Shown here piece by piece: positions 45,212 through 58,764 of a DNA stretch of 64,000 nt. The DNA lies in contig VZDJ01000046.1 of the NCBI GenBank assembly GCA_008694505.1, positions 1,396,121-1,460,120 of the forward strand, read 5' to 3'. A program made the translations under genes and the position numbers. The stretch is from Cyanoderma ruficeps. Lineage: Eukaryota; Chordata; Aves; Passeriformes; Timaliidae. Below the pieces are notes generated by a model. The model searched no databases, was not told where the DNA came from, and saw only the letters and a list, made by a program, of their open reading frames with translations. Every line of letters starts with the position of its first letter. The stretch's first letter is position 1.

Positions 45212-48200
45212 TTTTTCACTTCCAGTGTTTTTGAAGCTGAAAGTCCTCCCGTGTTACAGACTTCAACATTTATTGCCAACATCCTGGGAATACGTTATGG
45301 AGGAGTTTTTAGTAACAGGTTATGTCCTGCCAGAGATGGAAGAAAAACGAGCCTGGATTGTTATTTTTGAAGCAATGTTCTTTTTGTGCCTCTTCCTAAG
45401 GGTGCAGACATCAGACCCATCTCATAATTGTTTCTGAGACCCCACTACGTGCAAGACACTTTAAAAAGCACTTTATTAGTATAAATGAAGGAAAAATCCT
45501 GGCTCATAGTTCACTAAAACCTCTGTCTTGATGAGTCAGTGTGTTTCTTCCTTCCACCTCCAAGCAATTATTTTGATCTATGGAACAGCCTTGATGAATC
45601 AGATGGCTTCTTTTAGTTGTAGAGAAATAATTTGCAAAGTTTGAAGGAAACAAATGACTTAGACCGAATTTCTTATTAAATACAAGAGAAATTCTGGTAA
45701 ACAGTGCTTGGCACGAGGTGCTCAGGCCCAGTGAAATAGTTTTACTTCATTCTCCAAAGCTTTCCCCACCACACACGCACTCAGAAGCTAAACAGAAGGG
45801 AATGCAAATGAAAATTGAAGTAAAACTGCTGACCTAGATATCTGCTTCCACAGTGAAAAGGAATACCCAATCAGAATATTAAATAGTAATCAATGAGATT
45901 GAACAGTTTCCTGGGAGGATTTGTGAGGATCTCAGCTTTGGACTGAAGCCCTAGAAGTAGTACTGTGTATGGGAACAGACCATGCTCACTTTACCCACAG
46001 GTATTATTAGTTTGTATCAGAATTTTGGGGTTGTATCAGGCACTTTGTGGTTAATTTATGGTGAAAAATACACTTTTTACACGCACCTAATTTTGAGACC
46101 CAGCCTTTTGTCTTGATGGGAAACCTCTGAGTTTACAGACTTCCCATGCAGATCTCCCTGTCCAGGATGGAGAGCTCAAAAATGGATTGAGTAAAACTCC
46201 CCAACCTTCCACGGCCCAATGCACTTGGTCTATTTCAGACACTTATTTTAGGACCTGTACTCCTGTGAACATCCTGATTAGATTTCCTCTACCTGAGAGG
46301 CAGCCTAGGAGACAATCCACATTTATATTTAAGCAGATCGATCCCGTGCTGTTGTTGCTTCTCTTGTACTCTTCTATTTGGTACTGGTTGTTACATAATT
46401 CTTCTTTTTTTTTATTTTTTTTTTTTTGAAAGAAGTTATGAGGTGGAAACAAACCTTTGGCTTCTGGGTTCACACAGCCCTTCAGGACCAAAATAGCAAA
46501 CCTTTGAGCCTGGAGTCCAGAGTTTGGAGGCAGTGGCGCCTCTTTAGATCCAGATTGGTTAATTGAGGGTAAAGTCTCCTCTTGCCCTGTTTCAGTAACG
46601 CCTCAGTGAAAGTTTCAGCTAAAGGTCACACGCACTCCCATCCTGTGCTCTGAGCTCCTGAGATTGTGCTGCTACTGGGACCTTTTATTTTGGACTGTAG
46701 GTAGATAAATCTTTCAGCACATGCCACTTTGTGCTGCAGAGACTCCTCTTGGCGTTCAGGTGGAAGTGGAGAGGAACCTGCACTGGGCATTGCTCACCCA
46801 GAACACATTTCCTAAGTGTGAGCTTTGCTCTCACAGCAAGAAGAGCAGAATGTAAATTACGCAGAGGAGGCTGAACCCACTCTCCTGCAATCCCTTTCTT
46901 CCCCAGAATAGCCACAGAAATGTTTCAGAGGAGGAAATTGCCGTTTCGTTTTCTGGACAGTCTGAAAATTCTCTCTCCCAAGTATTGATGGCAAGGCAAC
47001 AAATAAAAAAATAACAAAAAATAAAAATCCCGAAGCTCCGGGTCTTTTTGCCTGTGTGTTTGCGTGTGCTCCTTGTGCAGTCAGAAGATCACCAGGTCCT
47101 CCACTTGCGTTTGGGACAACCCGGGATGGATGTCTCCTCTCCCAGTGCTCCGCCAGTGACATCTGCTGGTAAATGCCACCCTCGGCATCCCAGGCACTGG
47201 TGGGACCAGGAGGTGGGACCCAACGTGGTCCAGGCACCAGGGGACCACCGCTGCTGGGAAGAGCAGCCCTGTGAAGGGTTGGCCCAGTTATGAAACGTTC
47301 CACATCCCTCAGGCCAGCAACATCATGGCCAAGTCATGATTTTCATTGCTGATTAATGCTCAAAAGGGCACAGTGCTCATGTGGGAACAACTGCCTTGAT
47401 GAGTGTCAAACAAATCTGATTTAGTGCTGTAGTGCCTCTTGAGTAAGTGGAGTTTTGAGATCAACCTCATCTTTAGCTCAATTGGTTTATTTTATTTATC
47501 CTCCGAGTTAAAACTATTGTGTAAGTTGGTATTTTTATGACTCTTGCAAAAGGGGAAAATTTGTCTACGGGTTCCAGCCCACGATAACCACGTGAACACT
47601 GAATGAAAAACATCCTGCTACTCAATCAGCTGCCACAATTTCCAAGCGATTCCCATTCCTGACTTCCAGGGAGTGCATGCTAAGCCATAACCGTGGGATT
47701 GGTAAACACCTACAGAAACCACAAACAGTTGCCCTTAAAAGAGGAATTTCTGAGTGTTTGCGTGTCACGATGTTTTATATTTGGTCTCTGGTACTGCACA
47801 TCTGTGAGTTTAACTTGTCATTCCTGAACTTCAATCATCATTAGCATTTGGTTGAATTCCCTCCTCCAAAACAAATACGAAATAAATGACAAACATCGAG
47901 CTGAATTCTAAAGTTCAGCCGCGGCTGTGCCCTTTGGCATTCACTGTTTGCAAACATTGCTCAACATCCAGCCCCAGTTTGAGATGAACTGCTGGTTGTT
48001 TGTTTGAAGCCATCGAACCATGTGAGGCGGCAGCACTTTGTAGCCTTGCAGAAAGCCAAAAATAAAACCCTGCTGTGTGCAACCCTGACAAGCAATGGTG
48101 CTTCTATCGGTTTTTAACATCCTGTGTCTTGGCCGAATGGGAATGGTGGTTCAGTAGCTGGTGGAAGACACGTTTTTACAAAATATCTTTTCGCAAAACT

Positions 48201-48259
48201 ATTCCACTGCCCAAATCTCTACGTTTGGCTTCTGTTTGTGCAACTCTTGGAATCAAAGG
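45212..48259. other. Unique non-coding stretch
   Basis: About 3 kb with no gene or named repeat. A T-rich run lies at 46405-46428. A GC-richer part at 47030-47300 keeps overlapping frames open on both strands without a recognised domain. Confidence 0.5.
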
Positions 48260-48538
48260 GTCACAGAATATCCTGAGCTGCAAGGGACCCACAAGGATCA
48301 TCGAGTCCAACTCCTGGTCCTGCACAGACACCCCAACAATCCCACCCTGGGCATTCCTGGGAGTGTTGTCCAAAGGCTCCTGGAGCTCTGGCAGCCTCGG
48401 GGCTGTGCCCATTCCCTGGGGAGCTTGGGCAGTGCCCAGCACCCTCTGGGGGAAGAGCTTTTTCCTGATATCCAACCTAAACCTCTCCTGCTTCAAGCCA
48501 TTCCCTCATGTCTTGTCACTGATCATCAAAGACAGGTG
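48260..48538 (-). mobile_element. CR1 LINE fragment, different subfamily
   Basis: GGTCACAGAATATCCTGAGC, AGGGACCCACAAGGATCATC, GAGTCCAACTCCTGGTCCTG and AAGAGCTTTTTCCTGATATC are a CR1 3' region whose body differs from the CCATGGGCAGGGACAC type found elsewhere in the window. It therefore represents another subfamily. Frames of up to 181 codons across it are not genes. Confidence 0.9.
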
Positions 48539-48707
48539 TTTGGGTTTTTTCGTTCTAGGGTTTTACTTTAGAAGTTTGAATGGAGTTAGAGGCAGATGTC
48601 AGGAAGGGTCTCTTCCCTGAAAAACAGAGAGGAGGAGTTCTTGCCAATGTCTCCAGGTGATTAAGGCACCTTCATAAGCAATGCAAATTATCAAAAATGC
48701 AAATAAT

Positions 48708-48888
48708 CACAGAATCACAGAATGATTTACGTTGGAAGGAACCTTAAAAACCATTAAATTCCACCCCCTGCCATGGGCAGGGACACCTTCCACTATCCCA
48801 GGCTGCTCCAACCTGGCCTTGGACACTTTCAGGGATCCAGGGGCAGCCACAGCTTCTCTGGGCACCCTGTGCCAGGGCCTTGACCCCC
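48708..48888 (-). mobile_element. CR1 LINE fragment, minus strand
   Basis: AATCACAGAATCACAGAATG at the 3' end is followed by GTTGGAAGGAACCTTAAAAA, CCTGCCATGGGCAGGGACAC and CCACAGCTTCTCTGGGCACC. The 5' truncation is near 48888, next to an AATAAATA/T-rich run. Confidence 0.95.
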
Positions 48889-51800
48889 CAACAATAAATA
48901 GATACATTTTTTCCATTTTTTTTAAATAGGAATTATCAGCTTTCCTGAGGTGGTTACTGTCTTTCTACCTACACTAAAGAGAAACATTTCTACATTGTTT
49001 TTGCTACCGAAAGCAAAAGGAACTCAATTCAGCTGTTCCCACTGCAAGAGACCTCCTTGCTCCTGTTATTTCACCTTAGCACAAATTCCCAGTGAAAGGT
49101 TGATGGATAAGATCTATTTCTGCTAAACCACAGGCACCACCGTGGTCATTACAATGATCACACGCCCCCATCTGACTTCTAGACATTTAATTTCCTTAGA
49201 TTTCATGCTATAAAAACATTTCCCTCGTGAGCTGTGACACAACTTTCAAATTATATCAGGCACTTTTGGCTGGACAATTATCCGGATGCTTTTTAAAATG
49301 GTAATTATTTCCCAGGGCCACAGATGCACTCTGCGGAGCCCAGAGAAGCTGTGGCTGAGCAACTGTCAGGTGGATGCAGCGCTGTGATTTAGAGATGGTT
49401 AAATTTAAACAGGATGGACACGAGCCGCAGTTTCCATTTGGGCTGGGATCAGGGAGATGTCCCTGCAGTGAATTTATTCCTCAGTGCAGAAAAGGCTTTA
49501 GGATTCCTAGGCTGCATCCTACGGCACTTCCAGTGTGAGCTCTGGGAGTTCACCAAATGGTCACTTCTAAAATTTCTCCAGAACAGCCTGACGTTCTACA
49601 GACCTGATTTAAATCCAAATGTGCTCCCAGGCTGAATTCTCCTGCTGTCAGTTAGGTATTACTTGCTCAGTGGGCTTACAAGATGCTGTTGCCTGTGGAG
49701 TTCCTGTAAATCCATAGTCACGTCTATGTTTTGGGCTAGTTTGGAGAATGAGAGAATTGCTCGTTTGTTTGCCCAAGTGAGCAGTGGAATAGAAAAATCC
49801 AAGTTCTATCAAGTAATCATAATTCCACTGGGCTTTAGCTGTTTGCAGCTGAGTTAGTCATAGTGCAGACCCTTGGAATAATCACTGGAGAGAAAAGAGG
49901 TTATTTGGGCTATGACTGAGATACTCTGGTGGAATGACCCTCTGAAAGGGCTTTTTCCTTTCCACTGGCTGAAGAGAAACGATTCAGATCTGGGTGTTTG
50001 TATGACAAATACTCTATATTTTGTCTATATCCCCCAGTTCCTCATTTCCTCATTATGCACTTCTTGGGGAAGAGGTTAACCAGCTCTGGATAATGTGCAC
50101 TGCCGGCTCCTCTAAACAATGTCAAAATTTCTACCCTGCTCTTAAATATATGTGTTTATTGGCTTTTTTGGCTTTGAGCCAGGTTTAGCCACCCCATTGC
50201 CTCCTGCTATGGTGCTTCCATCAAAATGGGGGATCAGAGGAATGGAGAACACGAGGTAAAACTCAGCACGTGGAAATCTCAATTTAATTAAAACAAAGAC
50301 GCTGGACATTACCTAATGTGCCATATTAGAAAGTGGTTTCAGGGTTTAAATGCAAAATTCACCTGGAAAAGGCAGCCAGTGCTGCTCTTTGGAAAAAATT
50401 TGAACTCCTTACTTAATAATTATTTTAGAGAATATAAAACAAAGCAAACAACTTCCCAGGAGTACTGGGAAGTTTAGTTGACTTGAGAGCTATTAGAAAG
50501 GGAGGTAAATCTCATTTCCTTAAATTCTTTGAAAGCCTCTGGCAAATCTTCAACATCTTTGAAATGCCACACAAAGATTTGCTCTTGGTTGTACATAACT
50601 AAGACGTGGTCTTTCTCCCTCTTGTGTTCCTCAGCTCCCACTTATTTTCTCTAAAATAAAGACCTTTTTTGGGTTCTAAAATAAGGATAATTTCTATAAA
50701 ATATGGACTGAATGCAAAGCTTTCCCTATCTAAACTCAAAGACACTGAGGGGAGATTTTGGCAATATTTTAACCATGGCATGTTCAATCATTTTCCTTTA
50801 CAGTGGACTGCAAACATCCTTAGACTTCTCCTTTAAATATTTTGCCATTCTCCTTAAAAAAAACCTGAAAATTCACTCAGAATCAGGCTGACACCTGAAA
50901 GCTGACTAACATCCCTGATGTGATCGGGGTAACTACCACAGTACCTAATGTGCTGCAGCAGGAGATAAAAGTTCGCGGCTCTCTTGGGTGGGAATAATAT
51001 TTATGAGGGAAAATAAAAGAGGAAATTAGAAGCACAGGCTCTGTTAAACAGCTCTATAAAGAAGGAAGGACAAATCAGCAGGACTAAACAGGTGTGGGAA
51101 CGACCATAAATTGCACCTGGGGGAAGTTGGTGACTCGTAATGGCAGAACATTAAGAACATCATTTATATGAACTGTCTCTAAAAGGTGTCTCCTGTTGTC
51201 TCCTCTGTTGCCTGAGAACCTCCTGCTTGTTAAATGCTTAAGGGGATAGAAAAAGGACAAAATTTCTTCTGGGGAGCAATTGCCCTTGTGAGATGTAAAA
51301 TTTAAAACACGTCTATTAGACGGTTATGGAATGTTTATAACTTGTGCACAGTCTCACACTTCAGTAAACCAGAAGGGCGAGGTTTAGGCAACTCCAATGG
51401 TGATTCATATCACTTTTTTTTCAATATTTAAATGCTAAGGATGCAGCTCTAAGTTGTTCTAAGCTCAGGAAAGTTCTGTTTATAGAAAATAGTGAAAATA
51501 GAAGTTGCCTCCAGAAATGGATTAATTTGGTGACCATTTGGTTACTGTAATACAAGGAGATGAATTCTCCTCTGGAGGTGTTGATTTGTCTCCACTGTTG
51601 CTGAAGGAAATCCATCCTGACCAGTTCAGATTTAGGCATTTGAAAATGAGAGTTTGAAGTGATGTTGTATGAATCATACTGGTGTGATGATGTTATGTTC
51701 CAGAGGTAATTAGTGGAAAGGCAATATAGAGGATTGGCAAACGATGGAAAAGCTGAAAGAACTGAATTTCTTCAAATAAAGCAGCAGTTAGATCACTGCT

Positions 51801-51942
51801 ATTAAAATCAAATTCTGTTTTAGCTCATTAAACACGCATGTGAAAATACAATGGTATTTCCTTAACCCATGAATTTTCAAGGATTTCTTTTCATAGTTTC
51901 TCATTTCTGGGCTTACAACTCAAGTGATCCCCAATTTCACAG
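48889..51942. other. Long unique AT-rich stretch
   Basis: About 3 kb with no gene, RNA or repeat that I can identify. Confidence 0.55.
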
Positions 51943-52048
51943 GATCACAGAATGGTTTGGGTTGGAAAGGACATTAAAGATCATCTTGTTTGAAATCCTT
52001 GCCGTGGGCAGGGACACCTTCCACTATCCCAGGTTGCTCCAAGCCTCA
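51943..52048 (-). mobile_element. CR1 LINE fragment, minus strand
   Basis: GGATCACAGAATGGTTTGGG, GTTGGAAAGGACATTAAAGA and GGGCAGGGACACCTTCCACT mark the CR1 3' end. Only about 106 bp are present. Confidence 0.95.
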
Positions 52049-52755
52049 TTCCTTTGAGTTTTGACATCACAATATTGACAACTCCTTGAGAATGGAGTAG
52101 AGCGGAATGATCCTCAGTGTGTAATCATTTCACCAAGGTAATTTTTCCTTAATTTCTCTTTAAACTCTCGTGAGGAATAGTGTTAGAAGCCCTACCAGTG
52201 CCACAGTACATCTCATCAATTTGTTTTTCTTCCTTTTTTCACAAAGTGCATAAGGAAGATCAGATTCAGTTAAGATGATTTCCGCTGACAAACCCACACT
52301 TGCCTGTTACTCATCTTTTTGCAACCATGATGAGAGAGATTTAATTCTCATGTTTTATTCCAAAGGGATTCAGGGCCCTTAGGAGCAGGCATTGCATTTT
52401 CAGAAGCTGTTTAGTCACTGAAGAATGAAAATCCTTCTGACTTTCAGTGAGACAGGAGTCCCCTGATCAAAGTCCCCTGTGGATGGATCCTGAACACGCA
52501 TCAGGTGTGGGAAGATGTGGGAGACATATGGCACTGGGGGCAATTTTAAGCTTGGGTATCCAGCAAACTTCACTCCCTGAACAGTGTGGAGCCACAAACA
52601 GCATTTGATTTCCTGGGCTTTAATAGTTTAAATAGCTCAATAATTTTAAATGCTCAGTTCCTTTGGAAAACAAGACTGAAACTCATGTTGGCGGTGCAAT
52701 TGAAAATGGATCTTGCAGTATCTGTATATATTTCCAAGGGAATATCTATTTATTT
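52049..52755. other. Unique non-coding stretch
   Basis: Nothing recognised. Confidence 0.5.
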
Positions 52756-52824
52756 ACATCTCTATCTATCTATCTATCTGTCTATCTGTCTATCGCTCTA
52801 TCGATCTATCTATCCACCTATCTT
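52756..52824. repeat. (TATC)n microsatellite
   Basis: TATC units interrupted by TGTC, GCTC and CACC variants. Two plus-strand open frames of Ser-Ile-Tyr-Leu come from this repeat. Confidence 0.95.
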
Positions 52825-53674
52825 TATATAAATTTTATAATTTGGTATAGAATGCAAATGATAAAATCTTAATGTATAGTTTTGTATTAAAAAGCAGTCT
52901 AAAGACATGTATACAACAACCTATGTCAGGAAATCAGGAATAATTAAGGAGATAAGAAAGGAAGAGTTTGTTTTAGATTGCTTATTAGGGTACATCTCTG
53001 AAATACAACATTGCTTTATTACTTGGTTAAGAACAAAATGAGTTAATAAAAGGAAAGAATGAACAATATTTCTTCCATTAAGAAAGCCTTTCTCTCTCAG
53101 GGAGTTAACCAAAGCATAAAAGTATTTCTGTAAACATCTCACAAAAAGAAATTGCACCTTTGCACAGCACTATTGCAAGTTTTTCTGTTTATATTTGAGG
53201 GTGGTTTGTGCCTTTTCAACTGTGCAAGACCTACTGGAAAAAGCCTAGTCAATCGTAGAGAAAATTATTGATTTTCCTGTAAGTTTAAGTGCACTGGTGT
53301 GGAAAGGATGGTCTTACACTTCTAAAATATTTTTCGAATGTAAACAGCAGTCAACTTTGACCATCCTGCAGTTGTGTTTGCTCAAGACCCAGCAACCTGG
53401 AGGCAGAAAACTGTAGCAGTAGGAATAATACAATATCCCTGTAAAAATAGAACAAAACCTGTAATAACAGAAATAATATCCAGCCTCTATACTGTAAATA
53501 CAAAACCTATGTACACCATGTTGTCCAAACACTTTACAGAAAAGATGGGTGTTAGTCCCCCTGCTTTAAAGGAGAGGAAACTGAGGCTGAGGAGACTGGG
53601 GGCACTTCCTTGATTTTGCTGCTTGGAGGAACTAGGTTTATAAACTGACTCTGTGTAATCCCAGTCCAGTGANT
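52825..53674. other. Unique non-coding stretch
   Basis: Nothing recognised; one undetermined base at 53673. Confidence 0.5.
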
Positions 53675-53736
53675 CTTGGTTTTGGTTTTGGTTTTGTTTT
53701 GTTATTGGTGGGGTTTTGTTTGTTTGTTTGTTTTTG
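53675..53736. repeat. TTTTGG/TTTG low-complexity tract
   Basis: TTTTGG units, then TTTG units, interrupted by TTATTGGTGGGG. Confidence 0.9.
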
Positions 53737-55929
53737 GTATCTCTAGAGTCTGAAAAGGAAGGTTGAAATTGGAAACGAAGCAGCAAACTTCAAGACAAAC
53801 TCTGCAGACCAAACATCTAATGAGAGCAAAGGGGTCAGGGGAATGTCCCTTTGGAATTTCTGTTGGATTTACAGTGCTCTCACATCCCAGCTTTTAGCTG
53901 TGCACAGTTTTAATGTCCAGCTGAAGCATTCTCTGCTCCATGTGAAATGACACAGGAGAAATCAACACCCAATTCACACCATCCTCTATATTTTATATTT
54001 CTCCCCACTGATTATCGAGGTAATCTCATTCCACTTCCAGACTTCTGCTACTGAAACAATTTTATTTTATTGGTTAATCAGACTCTATCTTAAAATTAAC
54101 CAGCCTGGTTGGTGTCTTCAACCTGCTAAATGCTTGGCCTGGAATCTGTTCTGTTTAAAAACACCTAACTAAGCATAGCCTAAATTTACTGGTGGCCAGT
54201 TTAAATCTATTTATTCTTGTGCCAGAAATGTCATCCTTGTCTTTTCACAATAATTAGGAAAAATTACCGACACAGTTGATGATTCTCCAGCTGAGAAATG
54301 GGACAACATGAAAGCACAAAGAGATGTCTGAATGGAGTGTGTGTGTTGGCAAAGTCGATTTTCTTTTTGCCTTGAGATTTTCTTTTATTCTGCCGAAGCC
54401 AATAATAAGATCATGAAAGGCAGAACTAATCTTCCCTGCTGCTTTGAAATTTTCACTTTAGGTTCAGTTTTCCTTTCTCTAAGGGAAGCCTTTCACAGAG
54501 ACTATGATGTGTTTTTTTATTATTCCTGTTAGCTCCTATTTGAATGTTTGTCGTTCCACACATGGAATAGCTCCTTCCATGAATTACACAGATCCAGAGT
54601 GTCCATCCCAACAGCACTTGGAGAAACCTCTTGGAAGGATTGCAAGAAGGAAGTGTCTTGTCCTTTCTTTATCCTGATGCTTCCACATTATTGCTGTAAC
54701 GGAGAAAGTTAATTAAAGATGAAGGACTGGCAACGTATCTGAGATTTTGTTGCAGAGAACAATTTATGAGAGCAGATTTTCAGCTGATTTTAAAGTGTGG
54801 TAGCTCTCTGAATAAGGAGATTTGACAATGTGGGTCAGCAGGGCTCCAGGGATGGAATCTGCCTTTCAACTCGTTACAGACTGTGCATTAATTAGTGTCC
54901 ATGAGAAAGGAATAAAATGTGTGTGCAAAGGATGATAACATTTGGTATCAGTTTTGAGGAGTCATAAAAATTCCTCTTCTCCTTTCTTTCCTCTTCTAAG
55001 AGGGACGTGTTGAGATTATGTTGAAATATCCTAATTCCTTGTAATAAGGCGAAAAAAAGTCATTGTAGAAAATAAAAAAACCTTCAGAGCTGATTTTTAC
55101 AGAAGTCACATTTATTCTTAAGCAAAATCTATTCCATGCTTGGCATATTTCATAATTTGGAGACAGAGACTTAGTCTAACCCAACCTAAGAAAAATAAAT
55201 TTGCAATATATATAAGACAGGGATAAAGGTATAAAGCCATTTCAGATTATTTGATTTGCGCTGAAATATAAATGTTAACTTTGTCTTTCCTGCAGAGCTT
55301 GTTATTTTCAAAGTTTCCTTTTTTAATTAGGGATTGTCAATCATTGAGACTCTCAGAAAAAATCCGAACAAGACAAAAGAAATACTTGGAGTCTTTCAGA
55401 AAAATAAATGTACATGACTTGAACTCCTGGAACTTGTCTTTTGCTGATGCTCCCGGGCTCCACTTTGCCCATCAGCATTCCTGCCAAAAGATTTGCCTGC
55501 TGACATTTACATGAGGAGGTGGCATTTGCTTTTGGGGGATGTATTTGCTGTCGCGTATTCTTTGCAGTAACTCTTTTCTGATGGCATGCAAAGGTCATTT
55601 CTGCAGAGCAGAGAACATTTGTAAACTTCCAGAGAAAGGATCTGGGCATGAAGCAACCACTGAATAGTAAGGATGTTGCTTGTCTGAAAATTGCTGGGGT
55701 TTTCCCTCACACATTCCCCCATTTTTAGTTTTGTTTTTGTTTTTGTTTTTATTTTTTTCCCCCCTGGTTTCTTTCAGTGAAGCCTGCAGGAGTAAAAATG
55801 ACACCAACAAAATTATTTCTGCATTGTGGTACTGCAGAGTTTCTTTAAAAATATAAGCAAACGCATCTTAGATGGAAAATTGCAAATTAATTTTGGTTGT
55901 GAAAAGCCAATTATTCTGATTCATCCAGA
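53737..55929. other. Unique non-coding stretch
   Basis: No gene recognised. A TTTTTG run lies at 55728-55750. The part at 55440-55640 is not repetitive and might be a conserved non-coding element, which is only an impression. Confidence 0.45.
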
Positions 55930-56006
55930 GATGCCGTGGCTGCCCCTGGATCCCTGGAAGTGTCCAAGGCCAGGTTGGATGGAGCTTGGAGCAACCTGGG
56001 CTAGGA
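55930..56006 (+). mobile_element. CR1 LINE internal fragment, plus strand
   Basis: ATGCCGTGGCTGCCCCTGGA, TCCCTGGAAGTGTCCAAGGC and CAGGTTGGATGGAGCTTGGA are CR1. Unlike the other pieces it lacks the extreme 3' end, so both ends are truncated or deleted. Confidence 0.9.
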
Positions 56007-56199
56007 TTGTTCTCTACAGACATCCAATGCCATTACGGATATCCCTGATCCAAGCTGGCTTCAGCTGTCAGCTCTTCTGGATGTTTCAGACACCTTAAGA
56101 CATTCCGAGTCACCCTATTAAAATTTGTATTGTAGATAACAAAATTCAATTGCTTTGTTTATGCTTTTCTAAGTCTGATTATCTAGATAAGAAGATATG
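56007..56199. other. Unique non-coding stretch
   Basis: Nothing recognised. Confidence 0.4.
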
Positions 56200-56412
56200 T
56201 TTATTTATACTGTTATATTGATATGAATATATTTATGTGTATATTTGTATATTTATATATTTATATATTTATATACTTATATATACTTAATTTAATTTAG
56301 ATACATACTTATATACATTTATATTTATATATAAAATTATGTACTTATTTACTTATTTACTTATATACTTATATATTGATATATATTTATATACTTACAT
56401 ATTTATATAAAA
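56200..56412. repeat. AT-rich TATATTTA low-complexity tract
   Basis: About 210 bp of nearly pure A/T with TATATTTA, TATACTTA and TTTACTTA units. Confidence 0.95.
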
Positions 56413-58764
56413 TCTTGTTGATACCAGTGAACTATGTAATAAATGCTCAATACAGAACGTCAGTAGCACCAATGGATCCTGAGAAGTTACTGAGCTCATC
56501 TCAAAGTCCCAACGTGTTTGTTTATTGAATCACTCAGTGAGCTCCACTAATTATATTGACTAGGGTTTTAATTACTGTCATGAGAATATAAATGCCTCAC
56601 TCACATGGAGATATCTGCATCTATTGCCTGAATGTAAACACTCCAATCTTGAGCTGAATCTCCACCAAGGAGCCTTCCCTGCTCTCTATTTCTGGATGAT
56701 GGAATGACCTGAGCTCTGGGTTATTGATTAAATTCACACTGCAATAGGTCCCCGTGTCAGATTCGACTTTTCAGGCTCATCTTATAAAGGGCTTTGCTGC
56801 TGGCTGGGGTGTGTAAGCTGAGACTTACAAAAACACCCCTAAAATTCTTCCTTAGAACTGACCTGGAAAAAACATCATCATATCCCTGGCATACAGACAA
56901 AAAAGACTAAAAAAAAGCATGAATTATTTATTCACTTATGCCTTTGTATTTCTAAAGAAGTAATGGAGCAAATGCCAGCTGAGGACACACAGTTTTTCTT
57001 GGGAGAGTTTGGGTTTCCACGTGGAACTTCTGCCCACAGACTGAAAGGACAGTAACTCCAGCTCTTCTGGAGCATCAATATCTCAGGTTCGAACCTCTGG
57101 AAGAGGTGATGGAAATGTTTTTACTGATTGGTACAGTCCTCTACAACTATTGTCAAAAACACAGTGTTTACAGCCCCACATCCCAAAACGGGCAAAACTC
57201 TCGGTCACTTTCATGAACTTGTCTTTTGGGAGAGTCCAGAAAATCAGGTTTTGTGGTTGTCATGCAGAAGAAAGAAGAGCCATTTAGTAACAGACTAGTT
57301 CTAGATAAATCATAATTATCACATCCCAGTCTGTGGAGAAATAAATTACAATGCCACAAGTAAAGCCAAAACTGGCTGCTCATGGGGGAGAAAATCAGTC
57401 TGGTTTAGAGCAGGCAAAGAAATCAAGGACTCCACAAAAATATCATTTGATCCTCAGATAGAAATTCTCAACCACACTGGTTGTTCCATCTTCTACAAAT
57501 CAACACTGAAGGGTTGACAGCTTTGCCTGTCAAGTCTTACACACTGTTCCTGATATATTTGGGATGAGTTGTTTAAGATGTCCTAAAGATTCCGAAAAGC
57601 CTGAATAAATTTTTTTTTAACATATAAACTAATTAAGACTGACCACTCAAATATCTGTCCTGGCAGGACTCATTTCAGTCAGGTAGGAGTAATCTGATTA
57701 CTATTTCCTGCCCTCAAGCTGCCTGGCTTACGTGGAATCTGTATTCTTTCTAATACTCATTTTTTATGATTTATTTACATTTTGTCCAAGGCTGCAAAGT
57801 AATTAATAGCAGGTACTTATCTGACATCAGGGCATCTCTAGCTTTGCCCAAAAAGCATCATTTGGGAGGCATCAGAACTTTTGTAAACTACATTTAAGTC
57901 ATATCGTTAAGCAGTGAAGGAACAGAAAAAAAGAAATGAGTAGAACCAGGTAATGAATTTATAACAATAAAGATTTTTCATCTGCGGAATGAATTGCACA
58001 CAGATGAATGGGAGGGATGGTCAATTTAAAAGGTTTAAATGTGGAATCAATCCATTGTAAGACTGAGCTGTTCTCAAAATTGTTTTTTTACATTAGTTCG
58101 TTAAGTGATTAAAAAGGAAAAAAATTGAAAGCTCCCAACAATGTCTGAAAATTATTTCTGTTACTGCTGCCTTGGAAACACTGTTACAAATTCCCTAAGT
58201 TTGTAGGATTTACATCAAGAGATTTTTTTTTCATTTATTTTCCATTATGAAGCCAGAAAGACAGAACAAGATGAGTTGTTCAAATTCCAGAAAGTAATCA
58301 AAACACCAGAAAGTATTTTTAAAAGTTGGAGTATATTTGTTATAATGTGTAAGCATACCTAAAAAATTGTAGTGAAAAATATCAGTCTTTTAAAATGAGG
58401 TAATTATGAAAGCCTCTGATTCTCTTGTCCCTCTGAAAGGATGAGATGGCACCTGTTGGCAAAAGGAGACCCTAAGGACAAACGTGAATTTTCCACAAAC
58501 CATGGAAAATTTCAATTTCTTGATTGCTGATTCTGTTTGCTGGGCTTTTCTGGAGGTTGAGTTTTGGGGAGGTTTATGTCCTTTTCTCTTTCTTATAAAT
58601 AAGAAAGAGACATTTGTGGATCACCTCTCCGTGTCATTGGTCTCACAATCCTATTCTCTTACTCTGACAGTTCATAAATACTTCCACTATTTTAATAGTT
58701 TCACTACCAATAATGCGGTTTTTTTCATGGTGGAGAAAACAGGAGGTTTGAAAAAATATATCAG
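56413..58764. other. Long unique AT-rich stretch
   Basis: No gene or RNA recognised. A GGTTCGAACC palindrome near 57088 is not a tRNA arm (no cloverleaf around it). Confidence 0.5.

Noticed and set aside
46857..47303. 148-codon minus-strand frame in a GC-richer part
   Set aside because: Overlaps an open plus-strand frame, no domain or homology recognised, and Phe-rich block comes from an A/T-run.
48075..48620. 181-codon open frame
   Set aside because: It runs through a CR1 fragment (48260-48538) and a second frame and the opposite strand are open too.
57084..57101. GGTTCGAACC resembling a tRNA T-arm
   Set aside because: It is a short palindrome and the surrounding sequence cannot form acceptor, D or anticodon arms.
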